Of a stretch of DNA of 64,000 nucleotides, positions 45,847 through 56,213 are shown piece after piece. This DNA comes from Mucilaginibacter achroorhodeus. Its GTDB lineage: Bacteria; Bacteroidota; Bacteroidia; Sphingobacteriales; Sphingobacteriaceae. The stretch lies in contig NZ_VOEI01000001.1 in the NCBI RefSeq assembly GCF_007846095.1, positions 248,001 through 312,000 on the forward strand. Direction: 5' to 3'. A program made the translations under genes and the position numbers. The notes beneath the pieces are model-generated. The model was not told where the DNA came from and made no database searches. It saw only the letters and a program-made list of their open reading frames with translations. The stretch's first letter is position 1; each line of letters begins with the position of its first letter.

Positions 45847-46586
45847 AACATACCACCATCAACAGGGATAACCTGCCCGGTGATGTATGCCGCCATATCT
45901 GATGCCAGAAAAACGCAGGCATTGGCTACATCGTCAACCTCGCCGGCACGTTTTAATGGAATGTTTGCTTCCCAGCCTTCAACCACTTTAGGGTCTAATA
46001 CGTCGGTCATTTCGGTACGAATAAAGCCCGGTGCAACCACGTTGGTGCGGATGTTGCGCGAACCTAATTCTTTTGCAACCGATTTTGAGAAACCAATGAT
46101 ACCCGCCTTTGATGCCGCGTAATTAGCCTGACCAGCATTACCCTGCACACCAACTACCGAGCTCATATTAATGAACACACCTTTGCGTGCTTTCATCATA
46201 ATTTTTGAAGCGGCTTTGGTAACGTTGAATATCGATTTAAGGTTTACATCTAATACTTCGTCCCACTGGTCTTCGGTCATGCGCATCAGCAAGCCATCTT
46301 TAGTGATACCGGCGTTATTTACCACAATATCTAAACCACCGAAATCGGCAACAATATCATTTATAAGCTTGTCTGCTTCATCAAACTTAGATGCATCGCT
46401 GCGGTAACCTTTTACTTTAGTACCAAAGCTTTGCAGTTCCTGCTCTAAGGTTTGTCCCTTTTCAACAGATGACAAATAAGTAAAAGCTACATTGGCACCA
46501 TGTTCAGCAAATTTTTCGGCAATTTTGCGGCCTATCCCTTTTGAAGCACCGGTAACCAGTGCGGTTTTTCCTTCTAACAATTTCAT
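45843..46586 (-). CDS. fabG: 3-oxoacyl-ACP reductase FabG
   Basis: 247 residues, cytoplasmic. NADPH site TGASKGIGR at 12-20, NNAG-type VNNAGITKDG, and the catalytic S-Y-K set (NMSSVVGVQGNAGQANYAAS, with Y and K in ANYAASKAG). It reduces 3-oxoacyl-ACP to the hydroxy form in fatty-acid elongation. Close relatives reduce other ketones, but the sequence and lack of specific neighbours fit FabG best. A box TATCTTCA (two mismatches) lies 27 bases upstream. Confidence 0.92.
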   Translation of the reverse strand: MKLLEGKTALVTGASKGIGRKIAEKFAEHGANVAFTYLSSVEKGQTLEQELQSFGTKVKGYRSDASKFDEADKLINDIVADFGGLDIVVNNAGITKDGLLMRMTEDQWDEVLDVNLKSIFNVTKAASKIMMKARKGVFINMSSVVGVQGNAGQANYAASKAGIIGFSKSVAKELGSRNIRTNVVAPGFIRTEMTDVLDPKVVEGWEANIPLKRAGEVDDVANACVFLASDMAAYITGQVIPVDGGML

Positions 46587-46703
46587 AATTTAAGTATGCT
46601 TTTTATGAGTGCGTGAAGATAGGCAATCTATATGAAACCCAAAAAACTGTGAACTTCTTGCAAATAAATTTATGTATATTAGGTTTAACCAATTATCACC
46701 CTT

Positions 46704-47192
46704 ATGGCACGTGAAGAAAAGATCAGTTTTCGCTATAGCTTGATCAACAGCCTGCTATACGCTTCTTTTTTTGCTATCCCTGTGGTTTGGCTGGGGATAG
46801 ACCTTTATGATTACTTTAGCGTTGGCAGCGTTAGCGGCGTATTTGTGATGAGCATATTTTTTGCGCTCTTCATGGTTTACGCAGCTTTTACCACCTACAA
46901 ATACGTTATACCGGCGTTTAAGAAAAGTACTGCCTTAGAGATAAACCAGCAAGGCATTATTTATTACCCGCAAAACGTAATTATAGAGTGGACTGACATT
47001 ACCGACCTGAGGCTTGCCAATAATACGCAAGGTTTCTCTACCCTGCATTGTTATTACAACCTTTTTAATGGCCGCGAAACTTGCATCAAAATGTCGCTAA
47101 CCTGGGTAGATTGCGACGACGAGGATGTTTTTGGTATTATTGAAGCCAATTTAGAAGAACGCAACTTCAAATGGCAACACCACGCAACATAA
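46704..47192 (+). CDS. hypothetical membrane protein, paralogue 1
   Basis: 162 residues. Two N-terminal membrane segments (LINSLLYASFFAIPVVWLGI and VFVMSIFFALFMVYAAF) are followed by a beta-rich domain: ALEINQQGIIYYPQNV, IIEWTDITDLRLANNTQ, then a final helix IIEANLEERNFKW. It shares most of these marks with the next gene at 47209, so the two arose by tandem duplication. The fold after the helices recalls a PH-like domain. No family name is assigned. Confidence 0.68.
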   Translation: MAREEKISFRYSLINSLLYASFFAIPVVWLGIDLYDYFSVGSVSGVFVMSIFFALFMVYAAFTTYKYVIPAFKKSTALEINQQGIIYYPQNVIIEWTDITDLRLANNTQGFSTLHCYYNLFNGRETCIKMSLTWVDCDDEDVFGIIEANLEERNFKWQHHAT

Positions 47193-47208
47193 AGCTATCT
47201 TTTACCTA

Positions 47209-47685
47209 ATGGAGGACAAAATAACGTACCGCTATAGTTGGAGTTATTGCTTAATTAATTATGGACTTTTAGCATGGGCTTTATATCTCATAAGCAGTCC
47301 GTTTTCTAAAGCACTTTCAAAAAATATTGTAGATGAATTATATTATGGTACAGCAGTGCTTACACTCATCACTATCTTTTTATATATAACTATAAGGTAC
47401 ACTATTCCTATGTTGAGAGGAAAAATAGCTTTCGAGATAAATCAAATAGGCGTTGTAGACCATTCGCAAAATTTTATTATTGAATGGGGTGATATAACAG
47501 ATATCAAGCTATCACAAGGCAGATCAGTTACCGCGCTGTACTTTTATTTTAAGGGGCCAAATGGTTCTCATGATAGCGTCTGGACTCGACTGAACTGGGT
47601 CAATGGGGAAGCGAAAGAGATTTACGATATCATCGAAGCCAACCTTGAAGACTGCAAGCCCAACTGGCACACCAGCCAGACTTAG
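47209..47685 (+). CDS. hypothetical membrane protein, paralogue 2
   Basis: 158 residues with the same layout as its neighbour: two hydrophobic segments (CLINYGLLAWALYLI, YGTAVLTLITIFLYITI), then AFEINQIGVVDHSQNFI, IIEWGDITDIKL and the final helix IIEANLEDCKPNW. Spacing of 16 bases from the first gene suggests co-transcription. It is more AT-rich than paralogue 1. The stop overlaps the convergent barrel-protein gene by 4 bases. Confidence 0.68.
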   Translation: MEDKITYRYSWSYCLINYGLLAWALYLISSPFSKALSKNIVDELYYGTAVLTLITIFLYITIRYTIPMLRGKIAFEINQIGVVDHSQNFIIEWGDITDIKLSQGRSVTALYFYFKGPNGSHDSVWTRLNWVNGEAKEIYDIIEANLEDCKPNWHTSQT

Positions 47686-48422
47686 AAGTTATACGTAAGC
47701 ATTAAATTGGCCGATACCGCACTGAACCCCTTGTAAACCTCTGTACCGGTTTGTGTATTTGAGTTAAAGCCGGTAAGGTTTAAGCCATACCTACCTTCAA
47801 TACCGATGGTGATATTACCGGCGCTTGCAAAATTAAACCCAAGTTTTGGACCCAGGTAGTTTAAAGATGAATTGCCCGAAAATGAAAACTGGTTTCCGGC
47901 ATCATCTTCAGTGTAAAAAGACTGGCTTATAAATACCGACCCGGCATTGATACCGCCATAAATTTCAACCGCATCGGTAATTGGCAAACTATAAGCTATA
48001 CCCGCATATAACCCTATTCCGCGGAAATTACTGAAAGCCGTATATGCATTACCATAATCACTCTCGGTTACAAAAACGTCTTGTTTGGGTTTATACGAAC
48101 GATAATCGGCACTGCCGGAGAAACGCCAGTTGTTTAAGCGCTTTATAACTGTTAAGCCGAAAGTAGGTGCAGCTTTGTAATAATCCCTGAGATCCTTATC
48201 AGGACTTTCGTAACCAAGGTTAATGGCTACACCCCAACCGTTCTCCCTATCAACGGTAGAGCCGCCACCACTGCTGCTATTGCTACCGCCAAGCAGGTCG
48301 CCGTCAGCATTCAGGCCAAGTCCCCGGCGTTGTGCGTTAGCCGGCAATAAGAAAAAGGTGCTTAACATTAAGATAATGAAAGAGGCCCGCAGTGCAGTTT
48401 TCCTTGGGGAATTAGGGTACAT
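47682..48422 (-). CDS. outer-membrane beta-barrel protein
   Basis: 246 residues with a signal peptide (ASFIILMLSTFFLLPANAQ). A glycine/serine-rich linker (GGSNSSSGGG) precedes alternating strands with aromatic girdles (WGVAINLGYESP, NWRFSGSADYRSY, GNITIGIEGRYGLNL) and an aromatic C-terminal residue (LMLTYNF), the barrel insertion mark. It probably forms an 8- to 10-stranded barrel in the outer membrane. No specific family or ligand is evident. Confidence 0.78.
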   Translation of the reverse strand: MYPNSPRKTALRASFIILMLSTFFLLPANAQRRGLGLNADGDLLGGSNSSSGGGSTVDRENGWGVAINLGYESPDKDLRDYYKAAPTFGLTVIKRLNNWRFSGSADYRSYKPKQDVFVTESDYGNAYTAFSNFRGIGLYAGIAYSLPITDAVEIYGGINAGSVFISQSFYTEDDAGNQFSFSGNSSLNYLGPKLGFNFASAGNITIGIEGRYGLNLTGFNSNTQTGTEVYKGFSAVSANLMLTYNF

Positions 48423-48497
48423 GTTGTGATAAAGAATAGTTTAAATGTTGCCCTAAGATAATGAAAACGTTGAGACTGTGAAACACAGGATTAAGAA

Positions 48498-48704
48498 TTA
48501 CAAACTCTCCTGATACTCCTTCTGCAACTCCAATAAACAACCAGCGCACAAGCAGCCATCATACAGCTCGCTTACGTACTGTACCTCATTTATACTTAAC
48601 TGCACAGTACTGCACTGGCATTTGGTGTAGGCGTTGGCCTTACACTCAAACGGCTTGCTGCAGCGTTCGCAATGGAGTATTTCGTGTTTGGCGGAGGTGA
48701 GCAT
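48498..48704 (-). CDS. cysteine-rich CWC family protein
   Basis: 68 residues from the ATG at 48704. A longer frame to 48779 includes repeat sequence and is not convincing. Nine cysteines in pairs: HCERCSKPFEC, KCQC, then CLCAGCLLEL. The pattern matches the CWC family as I know it and suggests zinc binding. Function unknown. Word-like repeats lie immediately upstream. Confidence 0.78.
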   Translation of the reverse strand: MLTSAKHEILHCERCSKPFECKANAYTKCQCSTVQLSINEVQYVSELYDGCLCAGCLLELQKEYQESL

Positions 48705-48718
48705 ATTTTTAGCCGGAA

Positions 48719-48838
48719 GTTGGGAAGACCGAAAGTCCAAAAAGCCGGAAAATCGATCAATAAAAAAGTCCGAAAGCAAAGATGAGAAAACATCTTTTAA
48801 CTTTCGGACTTGTGCGGACTTTCTGACTTTCCGACTAC
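48719..48838. repeat. AGTCCGAAAG word-like repeats
   Basis: On the minus strand, AGTCGGAAAGTCAGAAAGTCCG, then AAGTCCGAAAGT, and farther on AAAGTCC repeat at irregular distances across about 120 bases between nrdA and the CWC gene. The motif is different from those at the other word-like spacers. Confidence 0.55.
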
Positions 48839-48869
48839 TTAATTTTATTTATATTGATATTAGGCGAAA

Positions 48870-51245
48870 TTATGCAGAACAGGTAACACAGCCTTCTTCC
48901 ATTGAACAGGTTGGGCCGGCCGGCATTTCCTCTTCGCTGGTATTACCAACAACTTCCGGTATAACGGCTTCCATATTTTTACCACCCTGGTTCTCAACTG
49001 TAAATTTAACCGCTTGTGATGCAGCTTGCGTACGCAGGTAGTACATACCTGTTTTAAGGCCTTTCTTCCATGCATAGAAGTGCATTGAAGTTAGTTTAGA
49101 TGCATTTGGCGAATTAATGAACAAGTTAAGCGACTGCGACTGGCAGATATAAGCACCCCTATCGGCTGCCATATCAATGATGTTACGCATTTTAATTTCC
49201 CATACTGTTTTGTACAGTTCTTTGATATCGGCAGGTATTTCGGCAATATCCTGAATAGAACCATTTGCGCTGATGATCCTGTCTTTCATGGTGTTGTTCC
49301 ATAAGCCAAGGTCAACCAGGTCTCTTAACAAGTGTTTGTTAACGATCACAAACTCTCCGCTTAATACACGGCGGGTGTATATGTTTGAAGTATATGGTTC
49401 AAAACACTCGTTATTACCCAAAATTTGTGATGTTGAAGCTGTAGGCATCGGCGCAACTAATAATGAGTTACGTACACCGTGGTTCATTACATCCAGGCGC
49501 AGGTTCTCCCAATCCCAACGATCACTTGCCGGTTTAACATCCCACAGATCAAACTGGAATTTACCTTCTGATAAAGGTGAACCTTTGAAAGTTTCATAAG
49601 CACCGTCTTTTATAGCCAGGTCTTTAGAAGCCGTCATTGAGGCAAAGTAAATGGTCTCAAAGATCTCTTTGTTCAATTGTTTTGCTTCTTCGCTCTCGAA
49701 AGGTAAACGTAACAGGATAAAAGCATCAGCCAAACCCTGTACACCTAAACCAACCGGGCGGTGGCGCAGGTTTGAACGCTCTGCCTCTACTACCGGGTAA
49801 AAATTATGATCAATGATCTTGTTAAGGTTTAACGTTGCCTGGTAGGTAACATCATATAATTTCTGATGATCAAACTTACCATCGATAACAAAGCGTGGCA
49901 ATGCTAAAGAAGCAAGGTTACAAACCGCTACCTCATCGGCAGAAGTGTACTCGATAATTTCGGTACAAAGGTTTGAGCTTTTTATAGTACCCAGGTTTTG
50001 CTGGTTTGATTTGCTGTTAGCAGCATCTTTGTACAGCAAGTAAGGCGTACCGGTTTCAACTTGTGAATCTAACACGGCAAACCAAAGCTCTTGTGCTTTG
50101 ATGGTTTTACGTGCGCGTCCTTCTCTTTCATATTTAGTATACAAAGCTTCAAACTCGGCACCAAAGCAATCAGCTAAACCAGGTGCTTCATGCGGGCAAA
50201 ACAGGCTCCAGTCCTCGTTTGCCTCAACACGCTTCATGAACAGGTCTGATACCCAAAGGGCATAGAACAGGTCACGTGCACGCATTTCCTCTTTACCGTG
50301 GTTCTTACGCAGATCCAGGAATTCAAAGATATCTGCATGCCAAGGTTCAAGATAGATAGCGAAAGCGCCTTTACGCTTGCCACCACCCTGGTCAACGTAG
50401 CGGGCAGTATCGTTAAACACGCGCAGCATTGGGATAATACCGTTGCTCGTACCGTTTGTACCGCTGATATATGATCCTGTTGCACGCACATTGTGGATGC
50501 TTAGGCCAATACCACCCGCGCTTTGCGATATTTTGGCGGTTTGTTTCAATGTATCATAAATACCCTCAATACTGTCATCCTTCATGGTTAACAGGAAGCA
50601 TGATGACATTTGAGGTTTTGGTGTACCGGCGTTAAATAAAGTAGGCGTTGCGTGCGTAAACCAGCGCTCGCTCATCAGGTTGTATGTTTTGATTGCGCTT
50701 TCGATATCCTCTTTGTGGATACCAACAGATACACGCATAAACAAATGCTGAGGGCGCTCGGCAATTTTACCGTCCAATTTTAACAGGTATGATTTCTCAA
50801 GCGTTTTAAAGCCGAAGTAATCAAAACCGAAGTCGCGGTCGTAGATAATGCTGCTATCCAGGATATCTGCATTTTTTTGGATAATCTCGTGTACATCATC
50901 AGCCAATAAAGCAGCGCTTTTGCCTGTCTTAGGGTCAATGTACTCATAAAGGCGTTTCATGGTCTCAGAGAACGACTTCGTGGTATTTTTGTGCAGGTTT
51001 GATACCGCAATACGCGATGCAAGCAAAGCATAATCAGGGTGTTTGGTGGTTAATGATGCTGCTGTTTCTGCTGCAAGGTTATCCAACTCTGATGTGGTAA
51101 CCCCATCAAACAAACCTTCAATTACTTTTTTCGCTACATCAATTGGATCAACCAGCTTGAACCCGTAGCACAGCTTCTCAATACGAGCTGTGATCTTGTC
51201 GAACTTAACCGACTCTTTTCTGCCGTCTCTTTTTACTACAAACAT
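48870..51245 (-). CDS. nrdA: class Ia ribonucleoside-diphosphate reductase, alpha subunit
   Basis: 791 residues, full length. An N-terminal ATP-cone (about residues 1-90, [20 protein letters not shown]) binds the activity effector. The active site has the substrate-specificity loop region ([20 protein letters not shown]), NLCTEI with a redox cysteine, and the C-terminal cysteine pair ([10 protein letters not shown]) that transfers reducing power. It reduces ribonucleotides to deoxyribonucleotides with NrdB. The start has a strong Shine-Dalgarno sequence (AAGGAGGCGG), unusual in this group. It follows nrdB by 160 bases. Confidence 0.97.
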   Translation of the reverse strand: MFVVKRDGRKESVKFDKITARIEKLCYGFKLVDPIDVAKKVIEGLFDGVTTSELDNLAAETAASLTTKHPDYALLASRIAVSNLHKNTTKSFSETMKRLYEYIDPKTGKSAALLADDVHEIIQKNADILDSSIIYDRDFGFDYFGFKTLEKSYLLKLDGKIAERPQHLFMRVSVGIHKEDIESAIKTYNLMSERWFTHATPTLFNAGTPKPQMSSCFLLTMKDDSIEGIYDTLKQTAKISQSAGGIGLSIHNVRATGSYISGTNGTSNGIIPMLRVFNDTARYVDQGGGKRKGAFAIYLEPWHADIFEFLDLRKNHGKEEMRARDLFYALWVSDLFMKRVEANEDWSLFCPHEAPGLADCFGAEFEALYTKYEREGRARKTIKAQELWFAVLDSQVETGTPYLLYKDAANSKSNQQNLGTIKSSNLCTEIIEYTSADEVAVCNLASLALPRFVIDGKFDHQKLYDVTYQATLNLNKIIDHNFYPVVEAERSNLRHRPVGLGVQGLADAFILLRLPFESEEAKQLNKEIFETIYFASMTASKDLAIKDGAYETFKGSPLSEGKFQFDLWDVKPASDRWDWENLRLDVMNHGVRNSLLVAPMPTASTSQILGNNECFEPYTSNIYTRRVLSGEFVIVNKHLLRDLVDLGLWNNTMKDRIISANGSIQDIAEIPADIKELYKTVWEIKMRNIIDMAADRGAYICQSQSLNLFINSPNASKLTSMHFYAWKKGLKTGMYYLRTQAASQAVKFTVENQGGKNMEAVIPEVVGNTSEEEMPAGPTCSMEEGCVTCSA

Positions 51246-51249
51246 TTTT

Positions 51250-51260
51250 TTACCGCCTCC
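51250..51260 (-). promoter_or_regulatory. strong Shine-Dalgarno site of nrdA
   Basis: Minus-strand AAGGAGGCGG with an A-rich gap lies just upstream of the ATG at 51245. Most other starts in the window lack such a site. Confidence 0.7.
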
Positions 51261-51359
51261 TTATTTACCCGGCCGCCCGCCGGATGGTTTAAGTTTATAT
51301 ATTAATTATTCTTGTTCTCTTTTTTCTGAACCTTGATCTGCCTGATTAGTGGATTTCAT

Positions 51360-51412
51360 GATTTTCTTTTCCTAATCTCTAATCACAAATCTCTGGTCTC
51401 TACCCTTAAAAA
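51360..51412. repeat. CTAATCTCTAATC word-like spacer
   Basis: CCTAATCTCTAATCACAAATCTCTGGTCTC follows the nrdA-nrdB gap. Similar words occur at 26561, 58495, 58567 and 62561, always in spacers. Confidence 0.5.
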
Positions 51413-52377
51413 TCCTCGTCTAACGAGAATGATTTGCTTTCGGCACTATTCATTACACCGCTTTTTTGATAATCACCAACACGTTTTTCAAAGAAGTTGG
51501 TTTTACCCTGCAAGCTTATCATCTCCATAAAGTCGAACGGATTGGTTGCGTTATACACTCTATCGTAACCCAGCTCTACCAACCATCTATCGGCAACAAA
51601 CTCGATGTATTGCTGCATCAGTTTAGCGTTCATACCTATCAGGTTTACGGGCAATGCATCGGTAACAAACTCTTTTTCAATTTCTACAGCATCAGTGATA
51701 ATAGCTGTTGCAGCTTCTTTACTCAGCTTGTTCTCCAGCATGCTGTAAAGCAAACAAGCAAACTCACAGTGCGAACCTTCGTCACGAGAGATCAGCTCAT
51801 TACTAAAGGTTAAGCCCGGCATTAAACCGCGTTTCTTTAACCAGAAGATAGAGCAGAAACTACCTGAGAAGAAGATACCTTCAACAGCGGCAAATGCTAC
51901 CAAACGCTCTGCAAACGAACCGTTGTTTATCCAACGCAGCGCCCACTCTGCTTTTTTACCTACGCAAGGCACGGTTTCAATAGCGTGGAACAAGCGGTCT
52001 TTCTCAACCGGATCTTTGATGTAAGTATCTATCAGCAATGCGTAGGTTTCTGAATGGATATTTTCCATCATGATCTGGAAACCATAGAAACAACGCGCCT
52101 CCGGCAATTGCACTTCGCTCATGAAGTTCACTGCAAGGTTTTCATTTACAATACCATCGCTGGCAGCAAAAAAGGCAAGTACGTGTGATATAAAGTGTCT
52201 TTCGCCCGAGTTTAGGCTTTCCCAGTGTTTAAGGTCATCAGAAAGATCTATCTCTTCTGCTGTCCAGAAACTGGCTTCAGACTTTTTGTACATTTCCCAT
52301 ATTGCCGGGTACTTTATCGGCAGGATAACAAAGCGGTCTTTGTTCTCTTTTAACAGTAATTCGGTTTCCTCTTGCAT
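51406..52377 (-). CDS. nrdB: class Ia ribonucleoside-diphosphate reductase, beta subunit
   Basis: 323 residues. The radical site is complete: E-x-x-H-S-x-x-Y in [13 protein letters not shown] gives the tyrosyl radical, and the other iron ligands lie in [27 protein letters not shown] and [13 protein letters not shown]. NrdB makes the radical that NrdA uses. Gene order nrdB-nrdA on the minus strand, 160 bases apart; likely one transcript. The promoter probably lies in the long spacer upstream. Confidence 0.97.
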   Translation of the reverse strand: MQEETELLLKENKDRFVILPIKYPAIWEMYKKSEASFWTAEEIDLSDDLKHWESLNSGERHFISHVLAFFAASDGIVNENLAVNFMSEVQLPEARCFYGFQIMMENIHSETYALLIDTYIKDPVEKDRLFHAIETVPCVGKKAEWALRWINNGSFAERLVAFAAVEGIFFSGSFCSIFWLKKRGLMPGLTFSNELISRDEGSHCEFACLLYSMLENKLSKEAATAIITDAVEIEKEFVTDALPVNLIGMNAKLMQQYIEFVADRWLVELGYDRVYNATNPFDFMEMISLQGKTNFFEKRVGDYQKSGVMNSAESKSFSLDEDF

Positions 52378-53022
52378 TGCCTCTTTATATTATTTTAATA
52401 GCTCCGTTACGCGTTCATTTTCAATTTACCTACGTGACAACAGCAGACAGGTTTACCATGGCGAGTTATAAAAAATTAGCAGTCGACATCGACTTGCGCA
52501 TATTACTCACTCAATTTCAAACCCCTCTTGCCTTCTTCAACTTGTTATTAGTTGCACGTTCTAAACCACATACAATATGGTTCATTTTTCAAATTTGCCA
52601 GTAGGTAACCGGCATCATAGATAGTACTTGAAAGAACTTGTAATTCAAAGATAGGGCATCAGGCAATTCCGAGATAGTCTAAGTTCTTAACATCACCTAT
52701 AAGTTGTCCACAATCGGCAAGATGACATTGAGATTATTGTAAGTGCTTTAAAATTTTAAGCATCTAACCATCAACTTATTATAGCCTACCACAACAAAAA
52801 ATATTGTTTATCAAAACAAAAATACATCGGCATTTGTGCGATTTCCACACGTTATAAACAACCCTAAAACTCAAAGGTAAAAGGCTCTAAAAACGCGCTT
52901 TTTCAAGCACTTATCTGCACCAATTTTTTTTCCGTTTTCTTAACAACAATTAATGTGGAAAAAGAAAAATCCCCACCGGTTTTTACAACCGTGGGGATGA
53001 TATTAATGTCCCGGTGATGTGA
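52378..53022. other. 645-base spacer upstream of nrdB; no gene seen
   Basis: The spacer is AT-rich with no convincing reading frame. Near its left end it must carry the nrdB promoter, but I could not identify boxes with confidence. It has DnaA-box-like words: TTGTCCACA (52704-52712, one mismatch from TTATNCACA), ATTTCCACA (52841-52849, one mismatch) and TTTTCCACA on the minus strand (52954-52962, a full match). I looked for an NrdR box and found none. The msrB terminator lies at its right end. Confidence 0.55.
52963..52998 (-). terminator. intrinsic terminator of msrB
   Basis: On the minus strand ATCCCCAC, a 14-base loop, then GTGGGGAT followed by TTTTTCTTT. Lies 25 bases after the msrB stop. 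Confidence 0.88.
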
Positions 53023-53397
53023 TTATTTCTTTAATTGTTCTATCGGCACAAATTTCATGGAGATAGAGTTTACACAATGGCGGGTGTTTTTAGGGGTCAT
53101 GTACTCTCCCTCAAAAACGTGGCCCAGGTGGGCACCGCAATTAGCGCATACGATCTCTACTCTTCTGCCATCAGCATCGCGTACGCGTTTTACCGCGCCC
53201 GGTATCTCATCATCAAAACTTGGCCAACCGCAAAAAGATTCAAATTTATCTTCTGACTGGTAAAGTGGCGTATCGCAACGTTTGCACACATATACGCCTT
53301 GTGCTTTATTATTAAGCAGGTCGCCGGTAAATGGGCGCTCGGTGCCTTTATGCAGTATTACGTATTCTTCTTCGGGGGTTAATTGATTATATGACAT
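53023..53397 (-). CDS. msrB: peptide-methionine (R)-S-oxide reductase MsrB
   Basis: 124 residues, cytoplasmic. Two zinc-binding CxxC pairs (CKRCD near residue 36 and CANCG), the active-site cysteine in [12 protein letters not shown], and the FCGWPSF motif are all present. It repairs methionine-R-sulfoxide using thioredoxin. No resolving cysteine partner is clear in the N-terminal region beyond the zinc set, so recycling may rely on thioredoxin directly. Monocistronic with its own terminator. Confidence 0.95.
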   Translation of the reverse strand: MSYNQLTPEEEYVILHKGTERPFTGDLLNNKAQGVYVCKRCDTPLYQSEDKFESFCGWPSFDDEIPGAVKRVRDADGRRVEIVCANCGAHLGHVFEGEYMTPKNTRHCVNSISMKFVPIEQLKK

Positions 53398-53538
53398 TTT
53401 TAGTTACTGAATTATGGAGTGAGTGAATGAGCGATTTTACTACCCTCGCTCACACATAAATATACGACAAATGCTCCGCTAAGATTGTTTCGTAAAAGGA
53501 TGTTTACAAAGGGTTGACGGAGGGTTATTTTACGTAAA

Positions 53539-53621
53539 CGTCATTGCGAGGAACGAAGCAATCTCTACACAGGACAAGCGAACTGTAAAGTTCGGAGATT
53601 GCTTCGTTCCTCGCAATGACG
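53539..53621. repeat. perfect long palindrome, CGTCATTGCGAGG type
   Basis: The left arm spans 53539-53565, starting CGTCATTGCGAGGAACGAAG and ending in AATCTC. It is complementary without a mismatch to 53595-53621. The arms are 27 bp with a 29-base loop. It lies in the 251-base spacer between msrB and the convergent serine hydrolase. Nearly the same words form the palindromes at 27617 and 63515. Confidence 0.9.
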
Positions 53622-53648
53622 CGAATAATGTTACCTCACAACTGTAGT

Positions 53649-55163
53649 TTACTCCACCAACCCAATGTGATACTCCTGTATCAACGGAGGGTTCTCCGGT
53701 GTAAGCGTAAATGATACTTTAATATTAGCTTTTTCACCTGTAAGGATAAAATAGCCACGTAGATTATTTTCAGGTACCACATCCCCCACGCTAACGATCT
53801 TACCGGCTTTGGCAAATATTGCAGTTGCCTCGGCTTGTAATTTATCAGGGAAGTAATCAAGGAAAAAGTTATCGGCAAAAATGCCGGTTGCTTGTGCGTT
53901 ACTCCAACCGGGTAGTAGCTTCACCAACTCGTCACGTCGTTGGGTAAGCACTTTTGACGAAGGCAATTTACGGGGTTGGATTTTAGATAATTGAAGCAAT
54001 GTATCTAACACCATGTTGTTTAGTTTGCCGGCACTTGAATAAGTAAGGTTGGCAAAACACATAACGCCAATGCCATACTCGGGCATGATATTCCATTGGC
54101 TGCCAAAGCCGGGCAAGCCGCCGGTGTGGCCGACAAAAACTCGTCCTTCGCAGTCTTTAGCCCATCGCAATCCGTAAGCATATGCCGAAACAGAAGCGCA
54201 AGGTTTAGACGGATTAAGCGAATATTGATTAATATAATTAACATCCCATGGGTAATGCATCTCGCGGATGGAACTACGCTTTACCGGACCTTTTTCCGCA
54301 TCATCCCGAGGCGGCCAGGCATCCATATGCAGGGCCATGTACTTGCTAAAATCTTCAATAGTAGTGATTAAACCGCCCATGGCCCCGTAAGCGCCATCAT
54401 GCAGCAAAGGTTGCTCCACCCACTGCCCATCCAACCAGCGGTAACCATGCGCAAGTTTATCTTGGGGTACATTATTATACTCCCAGTAAGTATGGGTCAT
54501 ACCGAGTGGCTTAAGGATATTCTCGTTGATATATTGTTCATAGGTTTTGCCACTAACCTTTTTAATGATATATCCTAAAGTGGCAAACCCCAGGTTACTG
54601 TACTCATAACCCTGACCAGGATTATGAGAAAACGAGACACCTTTTTTATAAATATTGATCAGGTCCGCATCGCTTACGGCAAGCTGCCTGTCGCCCCACG
54701 GATTGTCTTCCGGGTAACCTGCCGAATGAGTTAACAGGTGGCGGATGGTTACCGGCGCAGCATCCTTGGTGAGATACTTGTTGTTCTTCATCTCCGGTAT
54801 ATAGAAATACGCCGGATCATCAAGTTTAAGCCTGCCCTCGTCGCGCAGCTTTAAAATTACCATGGCGGTGAAGCTTTTACTCATGGATGCAATGCGGAAA
54901 TCAGATTGCGAAGAAACCGGTGTTTTAGTGGCAATATCAGTATAACCTACATTGCCGGTATGCACCAGCTTACCATCAACCACAATGCCGTAAGCAAGGC
55001 CTGGTATATGCATTGCTTCTGCCTGGTGTTTATAAACACTGTCGATAACGCTGTAAGTAGCTTCAATTTTCTTTAACCGGTCGGGGTCAGTAAAAGTGGC
55101 TGGCTTGTATTGAGCGAAAGCGCCCGACGAAACAAAAAGCGGCAGGTAAAAATATTTGCGCAT
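53649..55163 (-). CDS. class C beta-lactamase-related serine hydrolase
   Basis: 504 residues with a signal peptide (FYLPLFVSSGAFAQ). The class C-type triad is present: S-M-S-K in IASMSKSFTAM, YSN in YEYSNLGF, and HTGG in FVGHTGGLPGF in place of KTG. The C-terminal 130 residues beyond the catalytic domain are extra and often found in esterase/peptidase-type members. Substrate may be a D-Ala peptide or ester rather than a beta-lactam. Monocistronic. Confidence 0.88.
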   Translation of the reverse strand: MRKYFYLPLFVSSGAFAQYKPATFTDPDRLKKIEATYSVIDSVYKHQAEAMHIPGLAYGIVVDGKLVHTGNVGYTDIATKTPVSSQSDFRIASMSKSFTAMVILKLRDEGRLKLDDPAYFYIPEMKNNKYLTKDAAPVTIRHLLTHSAGYPEDNPWGDRQLAVSDADLINIYKKGVSFSHNPGQGYEYSNLGFATLGYIIKKVSGKTYEQYINENILKPLGMTHTYWEYNNVPQDKLAHGYRWLDGQWVEQPLLHDGAYGAMGGLITTIEDFSKYMALHMDAWPPRDDAEKGPVKRSSIREMHYPWDVNYINQYSLNPSKPCASVSAYAYGLRWAKDCEGRVFVGHTGGLPGFGSQWNIMPEYGIGVMCFANLTYSSAGKLNNMVLDTLLQLSKIQPRKLPSSKVLTQRRDELVKLLPGWSNAQATGIFADNFFLDYFPDKLQAEATAIFAKAGKIVSVGDVVPENNLRGYFILTGEKANIKVSFTLTPENPPLIQEYHIGLVE

Positions 55164-55249
55164 AGATGAGGCTTTACATCTAATTTAATGATCTGACCCG
55201 GAATTAAAAGAATTTTAAAAATTCTTCAATTATCAATCTTCTAAAAACA

Positions 55250-55280
55250 AAAAAAAATCCCGGTCAAAAATTGACCGGGA
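55250..55280 (-). terminator. intrinsic terminator of sucD
   Basis: On the minus strand TCCCGGTCAA, a 3-base loop, TTGACCGGGA, followed by an extended T-tract. Lies 36 bases after the sucD stop. AGTCCTGACTC-type words lie beside it. Confidence 0.93.
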
Positions 55281-55316
55281 CCTATATCTTGAGTCCTGAC
55301 TCTAAAAGTCCTGAAT

Positions 55317-56192
55317 CTATTTTTTTGCTAATTCTTCTGCCATAGCAGCGCCAATTTCAGCAGGAGATTCTACAACGCGGATACCACACTCTGCCATGAT
55401 CTTCATTTTTGCAGCAGCAGTATCATCAGCGCCACCAACAATAGCACCCGCGTGGCCCATACGGCGGCCCGGAGGCGCAGTTTGGCCGGCAATAAAGCCT
55501 ACAACAGGTTTAGTGCCATGCTCTTTTATCCAACGGGCAGCTTCTGCTTCCATACCACCACCGATTTCACCGATCATGATGATACCGTGTGTGTCAGGAT
55601 CATTCATTAACAATTCAACAGCTTCTTTGGTTGGTGTACCAATAATAGGGTCGCCACCGATACCAATAGCAGTAGTGATACCTAAACCGGCTTTAACAAC
55701 CTGGTCAACAGCTTCATAAGTTAAGGTACCAGATTTTGATACCACACCCACATTACCTTTTTTGAAGATAAACCCAGGCATAATACCAATTTTAGCTTCA
55801 TCAGCAGTGATGATACCAGGGCAGTTAGGGCCAATTAAACGGGTGTTTTTATCACTGATATATTCTTTAACCTCGATCATATCCTTTGTTGGGATACCCT
55901 CGGTGATACATACTATAACTTTAATACCTGCTTCGGCAGCTTCCATAATAGCATCAGCACCAAACGCAGGCGGAACAAAAATGATAGATACGTCGGCACC
56001 GGTCTGGTCAACTGCATCTTTCACTGTGTTAAACACAGGGCGGTCTAAATGGCTTTGGCCACCTTTGCCCGGCGTAACACCACCAACAACCTGTGTACCA
56101 TAGGCTATCATTTGCTCAGCATGGTATGAACCTTCTTTACCTGTGAAACCTTGTACGATAACTTTTGAATCTTTATTTACGAGAACGCTCAT
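55317..56192 (-). CDS. sucD: succinyl-CoA synthetase, alpha subunit
   Basis: 291 residues from the ATG at 56192, the normal size. The CoA-binding loop [14 protein letters not shown] is at 15-28, and the phosphorylated histidine is in [14 protein letters not shown]. It converts succinyl-CoA to succinate with ATP or GTP formation in the citric acid cycle, with SucC encoded elsewhere. The frame stays open to 56291, but the promoter boxes at 56214-56244 lie inside that extension, so 56192 is right. Its promoter is the clearest in the window. Confidence 0.96.
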   Translation of the reverse strand: MSVLVNKDSKVIVQGFTGKEGSYHAEQMIAYGTQVVGGVTPGKGGQSHLDRPVFNTVKDAVDQTGADVSIIFVPPAFGADAIMEAAEAGIKVIVCITEGIPTKDMIEVKEYISDKNTRLIGPNCPGIITADEAKIGIMPGFIFKKGNVGVVSKSGTLTYEAVDQVVKAGLGITTAIGIGGDPIIGTPTKEAVELLMNDPDTHGIIMIGEIGGGMEAEAARWIKEHGTKPVVGFIAGQTAPPGRRMGHAGAIVGGADDTAAAKMKIMAECGIRVVESPAEIGAAMAEELAKK

Positions 56193-56213
56193 CGGCTTTT
56201 GATTTTTGTATGG

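Noticed and set aside
52378..53022. Replication origin upstream of nrdB
   Set aside because: Only a few degenerate DnaA-box-like words, no dnaA, dnaN or other origin-linked gene nearby, no AT-rich unwinding stretch of clear form.
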